DNA of 64,000 bases from Oceanobacter kriegii DSM 6294 (lineage in GTDB: Bacteria; Pseudomonadota; Gammaproteobacteria; Pseudomonadales; Oceanobacteraceae): the NCBI RefSeq assembly GCF_000422845.1, contig NZ_KE383933.1, positions 1 to 64,000 of the forward strand, read 5' to 3'. The notes below the pieces were generated by a model that saw only the letters and a program-made list of their open reading frames with translations, was not told where the DNA came from and did no database searches. Of this stretch, positions 47,491-57,131 are shown in pieces (positions within the stretch are counted from its first letter, which is position 1; every line of letters begins with the position of its first letter). Made by a program: the position numbers and the translations under genes.

Positions 47491-47519
47491 ATTATACGCA
47501 AACTGAGCAATCCTGTCCA
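47491..47519 (-). promoter_or_regulatory. Predicted sigma-70 promoter for carAB
   Basis: On the minus strand, TGGACA and TATAAT are separated by 17 bases, matching the consensus at 5 of 6 and 6 of 6 positions. Transcription would start near 47484, giving a leader of about 170 bases. Confidence 0.7.
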
Positions 47520-48006
47520 CGCTACTTACTGCTGCTTTGCAGGGGGATTGCAGTGGAAATTCACCTTTCACCCTGTCTCAATGACAATATTCTCGGCAGA
47601 TGCCCATAAATCCCAAAGACTGATCAAAATTCATACCGATCATCAGGCATAGCACAATTTTTGAGACACGCATCACATGATTACATTCTGTAACATACAA
47701 AATTAAACCGTAAAAAACTTCACATCATCTCAGGTAACTCTTTACATAGTAGCCATGGAACAGCTCTGGATGACTTCAAGTGACCCAGCAGGCCGTCTAT
47801 TGTTCGTTTGAGCTCATCAAAAACACCGGATTCAAGCGCCGATTTCCGCTACACCAGGGCACTGGTGACATTCAATGCCCTGATTTAACGGTCGTCAGCC
47901 TACCGGCCAAGCCAGACGTCAGAAGCCCTGCCGGAACACTCGCGCGATCAGCGAGTCACCAACCCCAGAGCCCAGGCAAATCGACAAACCATAGATGAGG
48001 GACACT
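47520..48006. other. Gene-free region upstream of the HapR-like gene
   Basis: No coding region is supported in these 487 bases. They contain AT-rich sequence and a perfect dyad TTACA-TTC-TGTAA at 47681-47693 (extended TGATTACATTCTGTAACATA). This could be an operator for the divergent carA or for the TetR-type gene. The regulator's promoter should lie here. Confidence 0.5.
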
Positions 48007-48615
48007 ATGCCTGTAGCCGTAGAAGGAAGAAGGCGTTTGGCTCCGGAAGAACGCAAACGTCTGCTGATGATTTACGCGGTTGAGATTTTTTCCCGTCGGG
48101 GCATTGGCCGAGGTGGCCACACCGACATCGCAGAACTGGGTGGCGTTAGCGTCGCCACCGTATTCAACTACTTCAAGACTCGCGAAGCTCTGGTCAACGA
48201 CGTATTGGCTGAAGTTGCTCAGTTCATGCTGAACATTGCGCAGTCGTCTTTTGAAAATCAGGAGCTGTCGCCACTGGCGCGCATCCGCCTCTACTTCCAC
48301 CGTTTTCTGCGCAGCTGCGAAGAAACGCCAGACTACATCAAGGTGTGGCTGGAATGGAGCGCCTCCCCGCGCGAGGAAGTGTGGCCACAATACCTGAGTC
48401 TGCAATCCGAGCTGCTGGCGATGCTGACCGAGCAGTTGCAGGCCGGTATCGACAACGGCGAACTGAAAGGCGGCCTGCCTGCCGACGAGCGCGCTCGCTG
48501 GTTACTGGGCAACAGCCAGATGCTGACCGGCATGATGTTCGACCCGATGGGCAAGCCTGACAACATGAACGAAATGCTCGACCGGGCGCTGGATCACCTG
48601 TTGATCGTCAAATAG
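48007..48615 (+). CDS. TetR-type regulator of the LuxR/HapR/SmcR (Vibrio quorum-sensing) group
   Basis: The 202-residue protein has an N-terminal HTH that reads like Vibrio harveyi LuxR/HapR: FSRRGIGRGGHTDIAELGGVSVATVFNYFKTREALV, where most residues agree with LuxR from memory. The ligand-domain segment YIKVWLEWSASPREEVWP is also a LuxR-group signature. In Vibrio these proteins are quorum-sensing master regulators; outside Vibrio the role is less known. A GAGGGAC ribosome-binding site supports the ATG at 48007 over the one at 47995. The gene lies between dapB and carA in opposite orientation, breaking the usual dapB-carA neighbourhood, and ends in a terminator shared with dapB. Confidence 0.85.
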   Translation: MPVAVEGRRRLAPEERKRLLMIYAVEIFSRRGIGRGGHTDIAELGGVSVATVFNYFKTREALVNDVLAEVAQFMLNIAQSSFENQELSPLARIRLYFHRFLRSCEETPDYIKVWLEWSASPREEVWPQYLSLQSELLAMLTEQLQAGIDNGELKGGLPADERARWLLGNSQMLTGMMFDPMGKPDNMNEMLDRALDHLLIVK

Positions 48616-48657
48616 TCTGGCTCTTGACGCCAAACAGCCGCCCTGAAAAGCAGCCAT

Positions 48658-48687
48658 AAAAAAACCGGCGTTTGCGCCGGTTTTTTT
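48658..48687. terminator. Bidirectional terminator between the HapR-like gene and dapB
   Basis: A 13-bp stem (A-run, ACCGGCG/CGCCGGT, T-run) with a TTTG loop lies between two convergent genes and works in both directions. Confidence 0.92.
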
Positions 48688-48726
48688 ATGCGTTCTTCAC
48701 GCTCTTGATAACTTGCTGATTCGTTA

Positions 48727-49593
<867 letters not shown>

Positions 49594-49606
49594 TCAAAAA
49601 ATTGAA

Positions 49607-50731
49607 TCAGATCTCTTCGAAGAACTTCTTCACGCCTTCGAACCAGCTCTTCTTCTGCGGTGAATGCTTCTCACCGGTCAGGGATTCCTGGAACTGACGC
49701 AGCAGGTCTTTCTGCTGTTCGGTCAGGTTCACCGGCGTTTCAACCTGTACACGGCACATCAAATCACCAGCACCACCGCCACGCACCGGGGTTACCCCCT
49801 TGCCGCGCAGACGGAACATCTTGCCAGACTGGGTTTCGGCCGGAATCTTCAGCTTCACGCGGCCATCCAGTGTTGGCACTTCCAGTTCACCGCCCAGTGC
49901 TGCATCAACAATGCTGATTGGCACATCGCAGTACAGGTTACGACCGTCACGGCTGAACAAAGCGTGATCACGTACCGACACCTGCACATAGAGGTCGCCG
50001 GATGGGCCACCCATGGAGCCAGCTTCGCCCTCACCCGCCAGACGGATGCGGTCGCCAGTATCCACACCAGCTGGGATCTTCACCGACAGGGTCTTGGTTT
50101 CTTCTTTTACGCCACGGCCATGACAGCTGTTGCATGGATCTTCAACAATGGTGCCCTGACCACGACAGGTCGGACAGGTTTGTTGAACAGAGAAGAAACC
50201 CTGCTGCATCCGCACCTGACCCATACCGTTACAGGTACCACAGGTTTTTGGATGCGTGCCCGGCTTGGCACCGGAACCGTCACAGGTTTCACAGCCAACC
50301 AGCGTCGGGATACGAATTTTCTTCTCAACGCCACGAACGGCTTCTTCCAGGGTCAGGTCGAGGGTATAGCGCAAGTCGGAACCACGCTGTGGGCCACCAC
50401 GGCCGCCACCACCACCGCCGCCGAAAATATCGCCGAACACATCACCAAAGATGTCACTGAAACCACCAGCGCCTGCGCCACCGCCAAAACCACCAGCGGC
50501 GTTAGGGTCAACGCCCGCGTGGCCGTACTGGTCGTAAGCGGCACGTTTTTGTGGGTCACCGAGAATCTCGTAAGCTTCGGTGGCTTCCTTGAACTTGGCA
50601 TCGGCGTCTTTATCGTCCGGGTTACGGTCCGGGTGATACTTCATCGCCAGTTTGCGGTAGGCCTTTTTCAGGTCTTTACCGTCTACATCCCGGGAAACAC
50701 CCAGAATGTCGTAATAATCTCGTTGGGCCAT
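49607..50731 (-). CDS. dnaJ: Chaperone DnaJ (Hsp40)
   Basis: This co-chaperone stimulates the DnaK ATPase and delivers substrates. The 374-residue protein has an N-terminal J domain with the HPD motif ([14 protein letters not shown]), a Gly/Phe-rich linker ([21 protein letters not shown]), four CxxCxGxG zinc-finger repeats ([32 protein letters not shown]) and the C-terminal peptide-binding domains. It follows dnaK after about 130 bases that include a hairpin, so its expression may be reduced relative to dnaK. Confidence 0.97.
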   Translation of the reverse strand: MAQRDYYDILGVSRDVDGKDLKKAYRKLAMKYHPDRNPDDKDADAKFKEATEAYEILGDPQKRAAYDQYGHAGVDPNAAGGFGGGAGAGGFSDIFGDVFGDIFGGGGGGGRGGPQRGSDLRYTLDLTLEEAVRGVEKKIRIPTLVGCETCDGSGAKPGTHPKTCGTCNGMGQVRMQQGFFSVQQTCPTCRGQGTIVEDPCNSCHGRGVKEETKTLSVKIPAGVDTGDRIRLAGEGEAGSMGGPSGDLYVQVSVRDHALFSRDGRNLYCDVPISIVDAALGGELEVPTLDGRVKLKIPAETQSGKMFRLRGKGVTPVRGGGAGDLMCRVQVETPVNLTEQQKDLLRQFQESLTGEKHSPQKKSWFEGVKKFFEEI

Positions 50732-50813
50732 TGTCTTAAACGCCTCAAATCAGAAATATTCTTCTGTGTTCTGAAGCAGACCTCCAGAAACAAAACCTCC
50801 AAAAACAAAACAA

Positions 50814-50844
50814 GGGAGTAGCCCGCCGGGGGCGAACTACTCCC
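50814..50844 (-). terminator. Hairpin between dnaK and dnaJ, possible partial terminator
   Basis: The stem GGGAGTAG/CTACTCCC is followed on the minus strand by TTGTTTTGTTTTTG. It is a likely intrinsic attenuator that lets dnaK exceed dnaJ, as in other bacteria. Confidence 0.6.
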
Positions 50845-50861
50845 TGTTTCAGGAAGCGACC

Positions 50862-52793
50862 TTACTTGTCCTTCACTTCTTCGAATTCAGCGTCAACAAC
50901 GTCATCGTCGTTGTTTTTGCTGGAAGAGGAAGAGGAAGCACCGGCGTCAGCGCCGCCTGCCGCTTGCTCGGCCTGGGCCTGCTCAGCGTACAGTTTCTGG
51001 GCCAGAGTACCGGACGCTTCGGTCAGCGCGTTGGTCTTGGCTTCGATATCGTCCTTGTCATCACCTTTCAGGGCTTCTTCCAGATCGGCGATGGCTTTTT
51101 CGATGGCTTCTTTTTCTTCAGCAGTGGCTTTGTCGCCTGCTTCTTCCAGAGTCTTCTTGGTTGCGTGGATCATGCCGTCGGCAGTGTTACGCACCTGAAT
51201 CATCTCTTCGAACTTCTTGTCCGCTTCAGCGTTGGCTTCAGCGTCCTGAACCATCTTCTCGATTTCGTCATCGCTCAGACCGGAAGAGGCCTTGATCACG
51301 ATGGACTGTTCCTTGCCAGTCGCCTTGTCTTTGGCGCTAACGTTCAGAATACCGTTGGCGTCGATGTCGAAGGTAACTTCAATTTGTGGCACACCACGTG
51401 GTGCTGGCGGAATGTCGGCCAGGTCGAAACGACCCAGTGACTTGTTCTGCGCCGCTTGCTTACGCTCACCCTGAACAACGTGAATGGTCACGGCAGTCTG
51501 GTTGTCGTCAGCAGTAGAGAACACCTGGGACTTTTTGGTCGGGATGGTGGTGTTCTTCTCGATCAGAGGAGTCGCCACGCCACCCATGGTTTCAATACCC
51601 AGAGTCAGCGGGGTAACGTCCAGCAGCAGTACGTCTTTCACGTCACCGGACAGAACCGCACCTTGAATCGCAGCACCAACGGCAACGGCTTCGTCAGGGT
51701 TCACGTCTTTACGTGGCTCTTTGCCGAAGAAGTCAGCAACGCTCTTCTGTACCAGTGGCATACGGGTCTGACCACCCACCAGAATCACTTCGTCGATTTC
51801 AGAAGCAGACAGGCCAGCGTCTTTCAGAGCCATTTTGCATGGTTCCAGAGAACGGGTAACCAGTTCTTCTACCAGGCTTTCCAGCTTGGCGCGGGTCACT
51901 TTTACGTTCAGGTGCTTAGGACCGGTTGCATCTGCAGTGATGTACGGCAGGTTTACGTCGGTCTGGCTGCTGGAAGACAGCTCAACCTTGGCTTTTTCAG
52001 CGGCTTCTTTCAAACGCTGCAGAGCCAGTGGGTCGTTGTGCAGATCGATGCCGGATTCTTTCTTGAATTCTTCCGCCAAGTACTCGATCAGACGCATGTC
52101 GAAGTCTTCACCACCCAGGAAGGTGTCACCGTTGGTGGCCAGAACTTCAAACTGCTTCTCGCCGTCAACGTCTGCCACTTCAATGATGGAGATATCGAAG
52201 GTACCACCACCCAGGTCGTATACGGCAACAGTGCGGTCGCCGCCTTCTTTATCGATACCGTAAGCCAGTGCCGCAGCGGTTGGTTCGTTGATGATACGTT
52301 TCACGTCCAGACCGGCAATCTTACCGGCGTCTTTGGTGGCCTGACGCTGAGCATCGTTGAAGTAAGCAGGAACGGTAATAACCGCTTCAGTTACTTTTTC
52401 GCCCAGGTAGTCTTCAGCAGTCTTCTTCATTTTCTTCAGAATTTCTGCGGAAACCTGTGGCGGAGCCATCTTGTTGCCTTTTACTTCAACCCACGCGTCG
52501 CCGTTGTCGGCTTTGACGATGCTGTAAGGCACCATTTTGATGTCTTTCTGAACCACATCGTCTTCAAAACGACGGCCGATCAGACGCTTCACAGCAAACA
52601 GGGTGTTGGTTGGGTTGGTTACCGCCTGACGTTTGGCAGACTGGCCTACCAGTACTTCATCATCGGTGTAGCCGATGATGGAAGGGGTTGTACGATCGCC
52701 TTCTGCGTTCTCGATAACCTTGGTTTTTTCGCCGTCCAGGATTGCCACACAAGAGTTGGTGGTACCGAGGTCAATACCAATAATCTTACCCAT
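50862..52793 (-). CDS. dnaK: Chaperone DnaK (Hsp70)
   Basis: This ATP-dependent chaperone works with DnaJ and GrpE. The 643-residue protein starts [20 protein letters not shown] (phosphate 1 motif) and contains [16 protein letters not shown] (phosphate 2) and the [18 protein letters not shown] linker region. It ends in a lid with the EEVKDK tail that binds TPR-type partners in homologues. I start at the ATG at 52793; the open frame has five spurious upstream residues. It sits between grpE and dnaJ on the same strand. Confidence 0.98.
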   Translation of the reverse strand: MGKIIGIDLGTTNSCVAILDGEKTKVIENAEGDRTTPSIIGYTDDEVLVGQSAKRQAVTNPTNTLFAVKRLIGRRFEDDVVQKDIKMVPYSIVKADNGDAWVEVKGNKMAPPQVSAEILKKMKKTAEDYLGEKVTEAVITVPAYFNDAQRQATKDAGKIAGLDVKRIINEPTAAALAYGIDKEGGDRTVAVYDLGGGTFDISIIEVADVDGEKQFEVLATNGDTFLGGEDFDMRLIEYLAEEFKKESGIDLHNDPLALQRLKEAAEKAKVELSSSSQTDVNLPYITADATGPKHLNVKVTRAKLESLVEELVTRSLEPCKMALKDAGLSASEIDEVILVGGQTRMPLVQKSVADFFGKEPRKDVNPDEAVAVGAAIQGAVLSGDVKDVLLLDVTPLTLGIETMGGVATPLIEKNTTIPTKKSQVFSTADDNQTAVTIHVVQGERKQAAQNKSLGRFDLADIPPAPRGVPQIEVTFDIDANGILNVSAKDKATGKEQSIVIKASSGLSDDEIEKMVQDAEANAEADKKFEEMIQVRNTADGMIHATKKTLEEAGDKATAEEKEAIEKAIADLEEALKGDDKDDIEAKTNALTEASGTLAQKLYAEQAQAEQAAGGADAGASSSSSSKNNDDDVVDAEFEEVKDK

Positions 52794-52904
52794 GATAAAT
52801 CTCTCCAAACTTGGGCAGCCCTTGCTGCCTGCATAATCTTGATTTCGATGACAACCCGTTCTGAATCACTCTGCCGGGCTGTCGTTGTCCCATGTCTTCT
52901 ATCT

Positions 52905-52963
52905 GGGCCCGAAACATTTTGTTTCAAGGGCCGACGGTAAATTTTTTTAACAAATTTACCGTC
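52905..52963 (-). promoter_or_regulatory. Two adjacent hairpins between grpE and dnaK
   Basis: One is a 12-bp perfect stem GACGGTAAATTT/AAATTTACCGTC with a 7-base loop (52933-52963). The second, at 52905-52931, pairs GGCCC-GAAAC with GTTTC-AA-GGGCC. Neither has a clean terminator T-run on the minus strand beyond its stem. They could be an RNA processing or stability element, or a weak terminator with downstream anti-structure, in the heat-shock transcript. Confidence 0.5.
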
Positions 52964-52979
52964 TGTTCACGCCATTCGA

Positions 52980-53567
52980 TCAGGCGTTTTCGTCGATGGC
53001 CGGGCCACCTTTGCTGACCACAACCATGGCAGGACGCAGCAAACGACCGTGCAGGGTGTAACCCTTCTGCATCACGTCAATAACGGTGTTTGGCGCAGTG
53101 CCTGGTACTTCAATCATGGTCATTGCCTGATGCAATTCCGGATTGAAGGTTTCTCCCTGTGGGTTAACGGTTTCAACGCTGAATTTGGACAGTGCGCTGG
53201 TGAAACCGCTCAGGGTCATTTCAATGCCTTCACGAATCGCTTTGGTGGCGTCTTCTTCCGGCGCTGCGGCCAAACCGCGCTCCAGATTGTCGACCACGTT
53301 CAGCATTTCATTGGCAAATTTCTCAAGACCAAACTTGTGGGCTTTTTCAACGTCCATTTCGGCACGACGACGAACGTTCTGCATCTCTGCCTGAACACGC
53401 AACACCTGCTCTTTCAGCTCGGCGATTTCAGCCTGTGCTGCTTCCAGCTGGCCTTCCAGTTCATTGCCTTGTTCAACGACGTCTTCCTGGGTTTCTACCG
53501 TCGCTTCTGCTTGCTGCTCTTCCGCAGCCTGAACTGCTTCTTCCTGAACCTTTTGCTCTTCAGACAT
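52980..53567 (-). CDS. grpE: Nucleotide exchange factor GrpE
   Basis: It releases ADP from DnaK and acts as a thermosensor. The 195-residue protein has an acidic, Gln/Glu-rich N-terminal tail, a long coiled coil (LEGQLEAAQAEIAELKEQVLRVQAEMQNVRRRAEMDVEKA) and the C-terminal beta domain with GETFNPELHQAMT and GYTLHGRLLRPAMVVVSKG. The ATG at 53567 is chosen because the upstream extension runs into the heat-shock promoter. It is the first gene of the grpE-dnaK-dnaJ group. Confidence 0.97.
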   Translation of the reverse strand: MSEEQKVQEEAVQAAEEQQAEATVETQEDVVEQGNELEGQLEAAQAEIAELKEQVLRVQAEMQNVRRRAEMDVEKAHKFGLEKFANEMLNVVDNLERGLAAAPEEDATKAIREGIEMTLSGFTSALSKFSVETVNPQGETFNPELHQAMTMIEVPGTAPNTVIDVMQKGYTLHGRLLRPAMVVVSKGGPAIDENA

Positions 53568-53603
53568 GAATGTTTCCTCTCTCGAAAATCTGCACTGGAG
53601 CCT

Positions 53604-53631
53604 ATATGGGGCTGCCAAATCGGGATTCAAG
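53604..53631 (-). promoter_or_regulatory. Sigma-32 (RpoH) heat-shock promoter of grpE-dnaK-dnaJ
   Basis: On the minus strand CTTGAA and CCCCATAT are separated by 14 bases, an essentially perfect sigma-32 promoter. It lies 37 bases upstream of the grpE start codon. Confidence 0.85.
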
Positions 53632-53673
53632 GGCAAAATGGAACAGGTTTTTTCAAATTGATCATTTTTTGAG

Positions 53674-53720
53674 TTGACAGATCAAACCACTGTATATAAA
53701 AACACTGTATATCCATTCAG
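53674..53720 (+). promoter_or_regulatory. recN promoter with tandem LexA boxes
   Basis: TTGACA (53674-53679) is the -35 and TATAAA (53695-53700) a plausible -10. A full LexA box CTG-N10-CAG occupies 53705-53720 (CTGTATATCCATTCAG). A second, weaker box (CTGTATATAAAAACAC) at 53690-53705 overlaps the -10. LexA repression and SOS induction of recN are expected, as in E. coli. Confidence 0.85.
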
Positions 53721-53734
53721 ATACGGAGCCCGTT

Positions 53735-55423
53735 ATGCTCGCTCATCTGTCAATTCATCAGTTCGCTCTGGTTGAACACCTGGAGCTGGAATTTTCCAAA
53801 GGCATGGCCGTGATCACCGGCGAAACCGGTGCAGGCAAGTCCATTTTGCTGGATGCCCTCGGCCTCACTCTGGGGCAACGGGCCGAAGGCGGCATGGTGC
53901 GCAAAGGTGCAGATAAAGCCGAAGTGTGCGCCAGCTTCCTGCCTACGCCGAACGCCCGCGCCTGGCTCAAGAGCCGCGACCTGCCCGATGAAGAAGACCA
54001 GATTCTGCTTCGCCGGGTGATTTCAGCCGAGGGGCGCTCCCGTGGCTACATCAACGGCCGCCCGGCATCCGCTGCCGATCTGAAAGACGTGGCTCAGCAT
54101 CTGATTGAAGTGCACTCCCAGCACGCTCACCAGCGCCTGTTGGAAAAAGACACACCACGACAAATTCTGGATGCCTATGCGGGCCTGAAGCCACTGGCCA
54201 AACAGGTGGCAGAGCTGTATTCCAACTGGCAAACAAGCCGCAAACGGCTGCTGCGACTGCAAGAAGAAAGCAGTGAAATTCAGGCTCAGCGACAGCTATT
54301 AAGCTATCAGGTAGAAGAGCTGCGGGAACTGGCGCTGGGTGAGCAAGAACTGGATGAGCTGGAGCTGGAGCACAAGCGACTGGCCAACGCCGAATCCATG
54401 CTGCTGGACGGCCAAAACGCCCTCGCCGCCACCAACGGCGGCGACCACAGCGACAACGGTGCAGCCCAGCTTGCCTATATGGCACTGCAACAGCTCGAGC
54501 GCATCGATGACGAACACCCAAGCCTGGCCGAAGCCCGTGACCTGATGCAGCAAGCCAACATCCTGCTGGAAGAAGCTGGCAGTTCGTTGAACCGCTATCT
54601 CGAACAGGTCGATATCAACCCGCACCGGCTGCAACAGGTGGAACAACGCCTCAGTGATATTTTCAGTATGGCGCGCAAGCACCAGATTCAGCCGGAACGA
54701 CTTTACGAACACTGGCAAGAACAGGAAGCCGCATTGGCCGAGCTGAACCTGTCAGACGATGACCTGGAACAGCTGGTCGCCGATGTGAAACAGCTGGAGC
54801 TGGACTACCGGGCCGAAGCCGAGCAACTGAGCCTGCAACGTCAGCACGCAGCACAATCGATGGATGCCGATATCAGCAGTCATTTTGAAGCCATGTCGCT
54901 GGGGCGGGCGATTTTTGAAACCCGCGTAGAAACCTTGCCAGACAACGAGCACAACAAACACGGCATCGATCACATTCAGTTTATGGTGCAAACCAACCCC
55001 GGCATGCCATCGGGTCCGCTTGGCAAAGTCGCTTCTGGCGGTGAATTGTCGCGCATCAGTTTGGCGATTCAGGTGGTTACCGCGGCAACCAGTGATATTT
55101 CCTGCATGATCTTTGACGAAGTGGATGTTGGTATTGGCGGTGGTACCGCCGAGCGCGTTGGACGTCTGATGCGCACACTGGGCGATCGAGGTCAGGTGAT
55201 GTGTGTCACTCACCAGCCGCAAGTGGCATCTCAAGCCCACCAGCACTTTATGGTGAGCAAAATTGCTGGCGATGAGCACACCCACACCCGCATTCAGGAA
55301 CTGAACGGCGATCAACGCATACGCGAAGTTGCTCGTATGCTGGGCGGTGTCGACATCACCCGCAGCACCCTTTCACACGCCAAGGAAATGCTCTCCCTGG
55401 CGAAACAACAGGCAGCGGTTTGA
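53735..55423 (+). CDS. recN: DNA repair protein RecN
   Basis: This SMC-like ATPase acts in double-strand break repair. The 562-residue protein has an N-terminal Walker A (ITGETGAGKSILLDALGL), a central coiled coil interrupted near residues 160-350, and a C-terminal ABC signature and Walker B (ASGGELSRISLAIQVV and CMIFDEVDVGIGGGTAE). Length is normal. It is transcribed divergently from grpE, with SOS boxes in the shared intergenic region. Confidence 0.97.
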   Translation: MLAHLSIHQFALVEHLELEFSKGMAVITGETGAGKSILLDALGLTLGQRAEGGMVRKGADKAEVCASFLPTPNARAWLKSRDLPDEEDQILLRRVISAEGRSRGYINGRPASAADLKDVAQHLIEVHSQHAHQRLLEKDTPRQILDAYAGLKPLAKQVAELYSNWQTSRKRLLRLQEESSEIQAQRQLLSYQVEELRELALGEQELDELELEHKRLANAESMLLDGQNALAATNGGDHSDNGAAQLAYMALQQLERIDDEHPSLAEARDLMQQANILLEEAGSSLNRYLEQVDINPHRLQQVEQRLSDIFSMARKHQIQPERLYEHWQEQEAALAELNLSDDDLEQLVADVKQLELDYRAEAEQLSLQRQHAAQSMDADISSHFEAMSLGRAIFETRVETLPDNEHNKHGIDHIQFMVQTNPGMPSGPLGKVASGGELSRISLAIQVVTAATSDISCMIFDEVDVGIGGGTAERVGRLMRTLGDRGQVMCVTHQPQVASQAHQHFMVSKIAGDEHTHTRIQELNGDQRIREVARMLGGVDITRSTLSHAKEMLSLAKQQAAV

Positions 55424-55460
55424 GCTTCACTCCCCCCGAAGCTTAAACCAACGCAGAAAC

Positions 55461-55490
55461 AAAAACGGCGCCCTAACAGGCGCCGTTTTT
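55461..55490. terminator. Rho-independent terminator of recN
   Basis: The 12-bp perfect stem AAAAACGGCGCC/GGCGCCGTTTTT has a six-base loop and lies 38 bases after the recN stop. Confidence 0.92.
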
Positions 55491-55512
55491 GTTTGAGTCT
55501 GCAAGCAATGCC

Positions 55513-55781
55513 TAGGGACCCTCTGAATAACTCTGCACAGCTCTGCGCAGGTCCTGCAGGTTGTCAGAACAAGGCGGCGAATGCATCGGAATGGCTAGCC
55601 ATTTCCAAGTTCGCCAACACCGTTCTGGCGGGCTGCAGGCCGCGCCCAATGGGGATGACAGGGCATTGCTGACTCTGTGTCGCTGATTTTTGACTTGACC
55701 CGTCAGGCCTGCAAACCAGCTTCGTGATTCACCAACGCCCTGTAATCCAGAGCGGGCACCGAGTTATTCAGAGGGTCCCTA
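55513..55781. mobile_element. MITE-like element, copy C (269 bp)
   Basis: Inverted terminal repeats at 55513-55533 and 55761-55781 match copy A exactly (AGGGACCCTCTGAATAACTC and its complement). Counting the repeat from GGACCC, both flanks read CTAG (55512-55515 and 55779-55782), a clean 4-bp target duplication of the IS5-family type. It lies between convergent recN and fur, with its right end four bases from the fur stop codon. No reading frame of note is inside. Confidence 0.88.
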
Positions 55782-55785
55782 GCGC

Positions 55786-56193
55786 TTACTTCTTCTTGCG
55801 GATGTACAGCACCAACGAGTGGTCAACCAGCTCGTAGCCATGCTGCTCTGCAATTTCGTGTTGCAGACGCTCGATTTCCTGATTAGTGAACTCAATGACA
55901 GTACCGTCATCTACATCCACCATGTGGTCGTGGTGATCACCGCGGTCCAGTTCGAATACAGAGTGGCCGCCATCAAAGTTGTGACGGGTAACCAGACCTG
56001 CGCTTTCGAATTGGGTCAGAACCCGATAAACCGTAGCCAGACCAACGTCTTCGCCTGCGTCAATCAGGGAACGGTATACATCTTCCGCGCTCAGGTGGGC
56101 TTCCGGATTGTTCTCCAGAATGCTCAGGATTTTGATACGCGGCAGAGTGACCTTAAGTCCCGCCTTGCGCAGCTCTACGTTTTGATCGGACAT
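55786..56193 (-). CDS. fur: Ferric uptake regulator Fur
   Basis: This iron-responsive repressor has 135 residues. It starts MSDQNVELRKAGLKVTLPRIKIL, like other gammaproteobacterial Fur proteins; seven further upstream codons in the open frame are rejected. The HHDH metal site is at residues 87-90. The CxxC pair found after it in E. coli Fur is absent (MVDVDDG), as in Pseudomonas. It is divergent from bamE, the standard arrangement in this group. The TonB receptor at 27971-30118 is a probable target in this window. Confidence 0.97.
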   Translation of the reverse strand: MSDQNVELRKAGLKVTLPRIKILSILENNPEAHLSAEDVYRSLIDAGEDVGLATVYRVLTQFESAGLVTRHNFDGGHSVFELDRGDHHDHMVDVDDGTVIEFTNQEIERLQHEIAEQHGYELVDHSLVLYIRKKK

Positions 56194-56286
56194 TGCAACC
56201 CTCGAATATTTCACAGCAAGTTGATTCTTCAGTTATCATCCACCGCCACTGCCCAAAAGCAAACCACCGGACGAGACAACAGCTGA

Positions 56287-56694
56287 ATGATACGTGCGAC
56301 AATTCTGACTTTTTTACTAGGTATTGCAACCCTTTCAGGCTGCGTTTTCCCCGGCGTTTACAAGCTTGATGTTCAACAAGGTAATATCGTTACCCAGGAC
56401 ATGCTGGATAAGCTGCAACCCGGCATGACCCAGGACCAGGTTGAATTCGTGATGGGCACCCCGGTGCTGAAGAACAGCATGGAAGCCAACCGTTGGGACT
56501 ACCTGTATACCCTGGAACAAGACGACGAGGTAACCAACCGCTACCTCATCAAGGTGTATTTCGATGCCAACAATCGCTTCGACCATTACAGCGGCAGCTT
56601 GCCAACCAACGCGGTTGACGAAAAAGACGCGCTGGATGCCTTACCAAAAGAAGAAACCAACCTGAATACAGTGCCTGCCGACATGGTTGAATAA
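56287..56694 (+). CDS. bamE: Outer-membrane assembly lipoprotein BamE (OmlA/SmpA)
   Basis: It is a lipoprotein subunit of the BAM beta-barrel assembly machine. The 135-residue product has a lipobox LSGC (Cys19) and the SmpA/OmlA domain with LQPGMTQDQVEFVMGTPVL and WDYLYTLEQDDE. It is divergent from fur, with 93 bases between start codons. Confidence 0.96.
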   Translation: MIRATILTFLLGIATLSGCVFPGVYKLDVQQGNIVTQDMLDKLQPGMTQDQVEFVMGTPVLKNSMEANRWDYLYTLEQDDEVTNRYLIKVYFDANNRFDHYSGSLPTNAVDEKDALDALPKEETNLNTVPADMVE

Positions 56695-56780
56695 CCAGCG
56701 CCGTTCACGGCAGTCGCCTGTTGTGAGCATTGCAGTGAATATGCGTCGTGAATATGCACCATGCATAAGAAACACAAACA

Positions 56781-56814
56781 AAAAGCCCGTACTGTGAACA
56801 GCACGGGCTTTTTT
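56781..56814. terminator. Bidirectional terminator between bamE and rnfH
   Basis: AAAAGCCCGT and ACGGGCTTTT, with inner CTG/CAG pairing, lie between convergent genes. Confidence 0.92.
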
Positions 56815-56840
56815 GATACTGCTTTTCTGAGCCGTCAGCT

Positions 56841-57131
56841 TCAATCCTTGGTTTTGGCCGCCCGATTGGCACGAGCCTGCTTTGGATCAATCAGCAACGG
56901 ACGGTAAATCTCAATGCGATCGCCATCGTTGACGGCATCGCCCAGATTACGCACCGCCTTGCCAAAAATACCCATTTTGGCATTTTCAACATCCAGATCC
57001 GGAAATTCACGGGTGATACCGGACAGCTTGGCCGCTTCCAGAATGGTCGTGCCTTCCGGCACCGTTACGCTGAGGATACGCTGCTTTTCCGGCAAGGCGT
57101 ACGCCACTTCAACGGTAATCTGCTCAGCCAT
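56841..57131 (-). CDS. rnfH: RnfH/RatB family protein
   Basis: The 96-residue UPF0125 (ubiquitin-like fold) protein includes ITVEVAYALPEKQRILSVTVPEG and DRIEIYRPLLIDPKQARANRA, the family's C-terminal signature. The function is not settled; it is commonly encoded with ratA as here. Its start overlaps the ratA stop by 8 bases, so the pair is coupled. Confidence 0.93.
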   Translation of the reverse strand: MAEQITVEVAYALPEKQRILSVTVPEGTTILEAAKLSGITREFPDLDVENAKMGIFGKAVRNLGDAVNDGDRIEIYRPLLIDPKQARANRAAKTKD

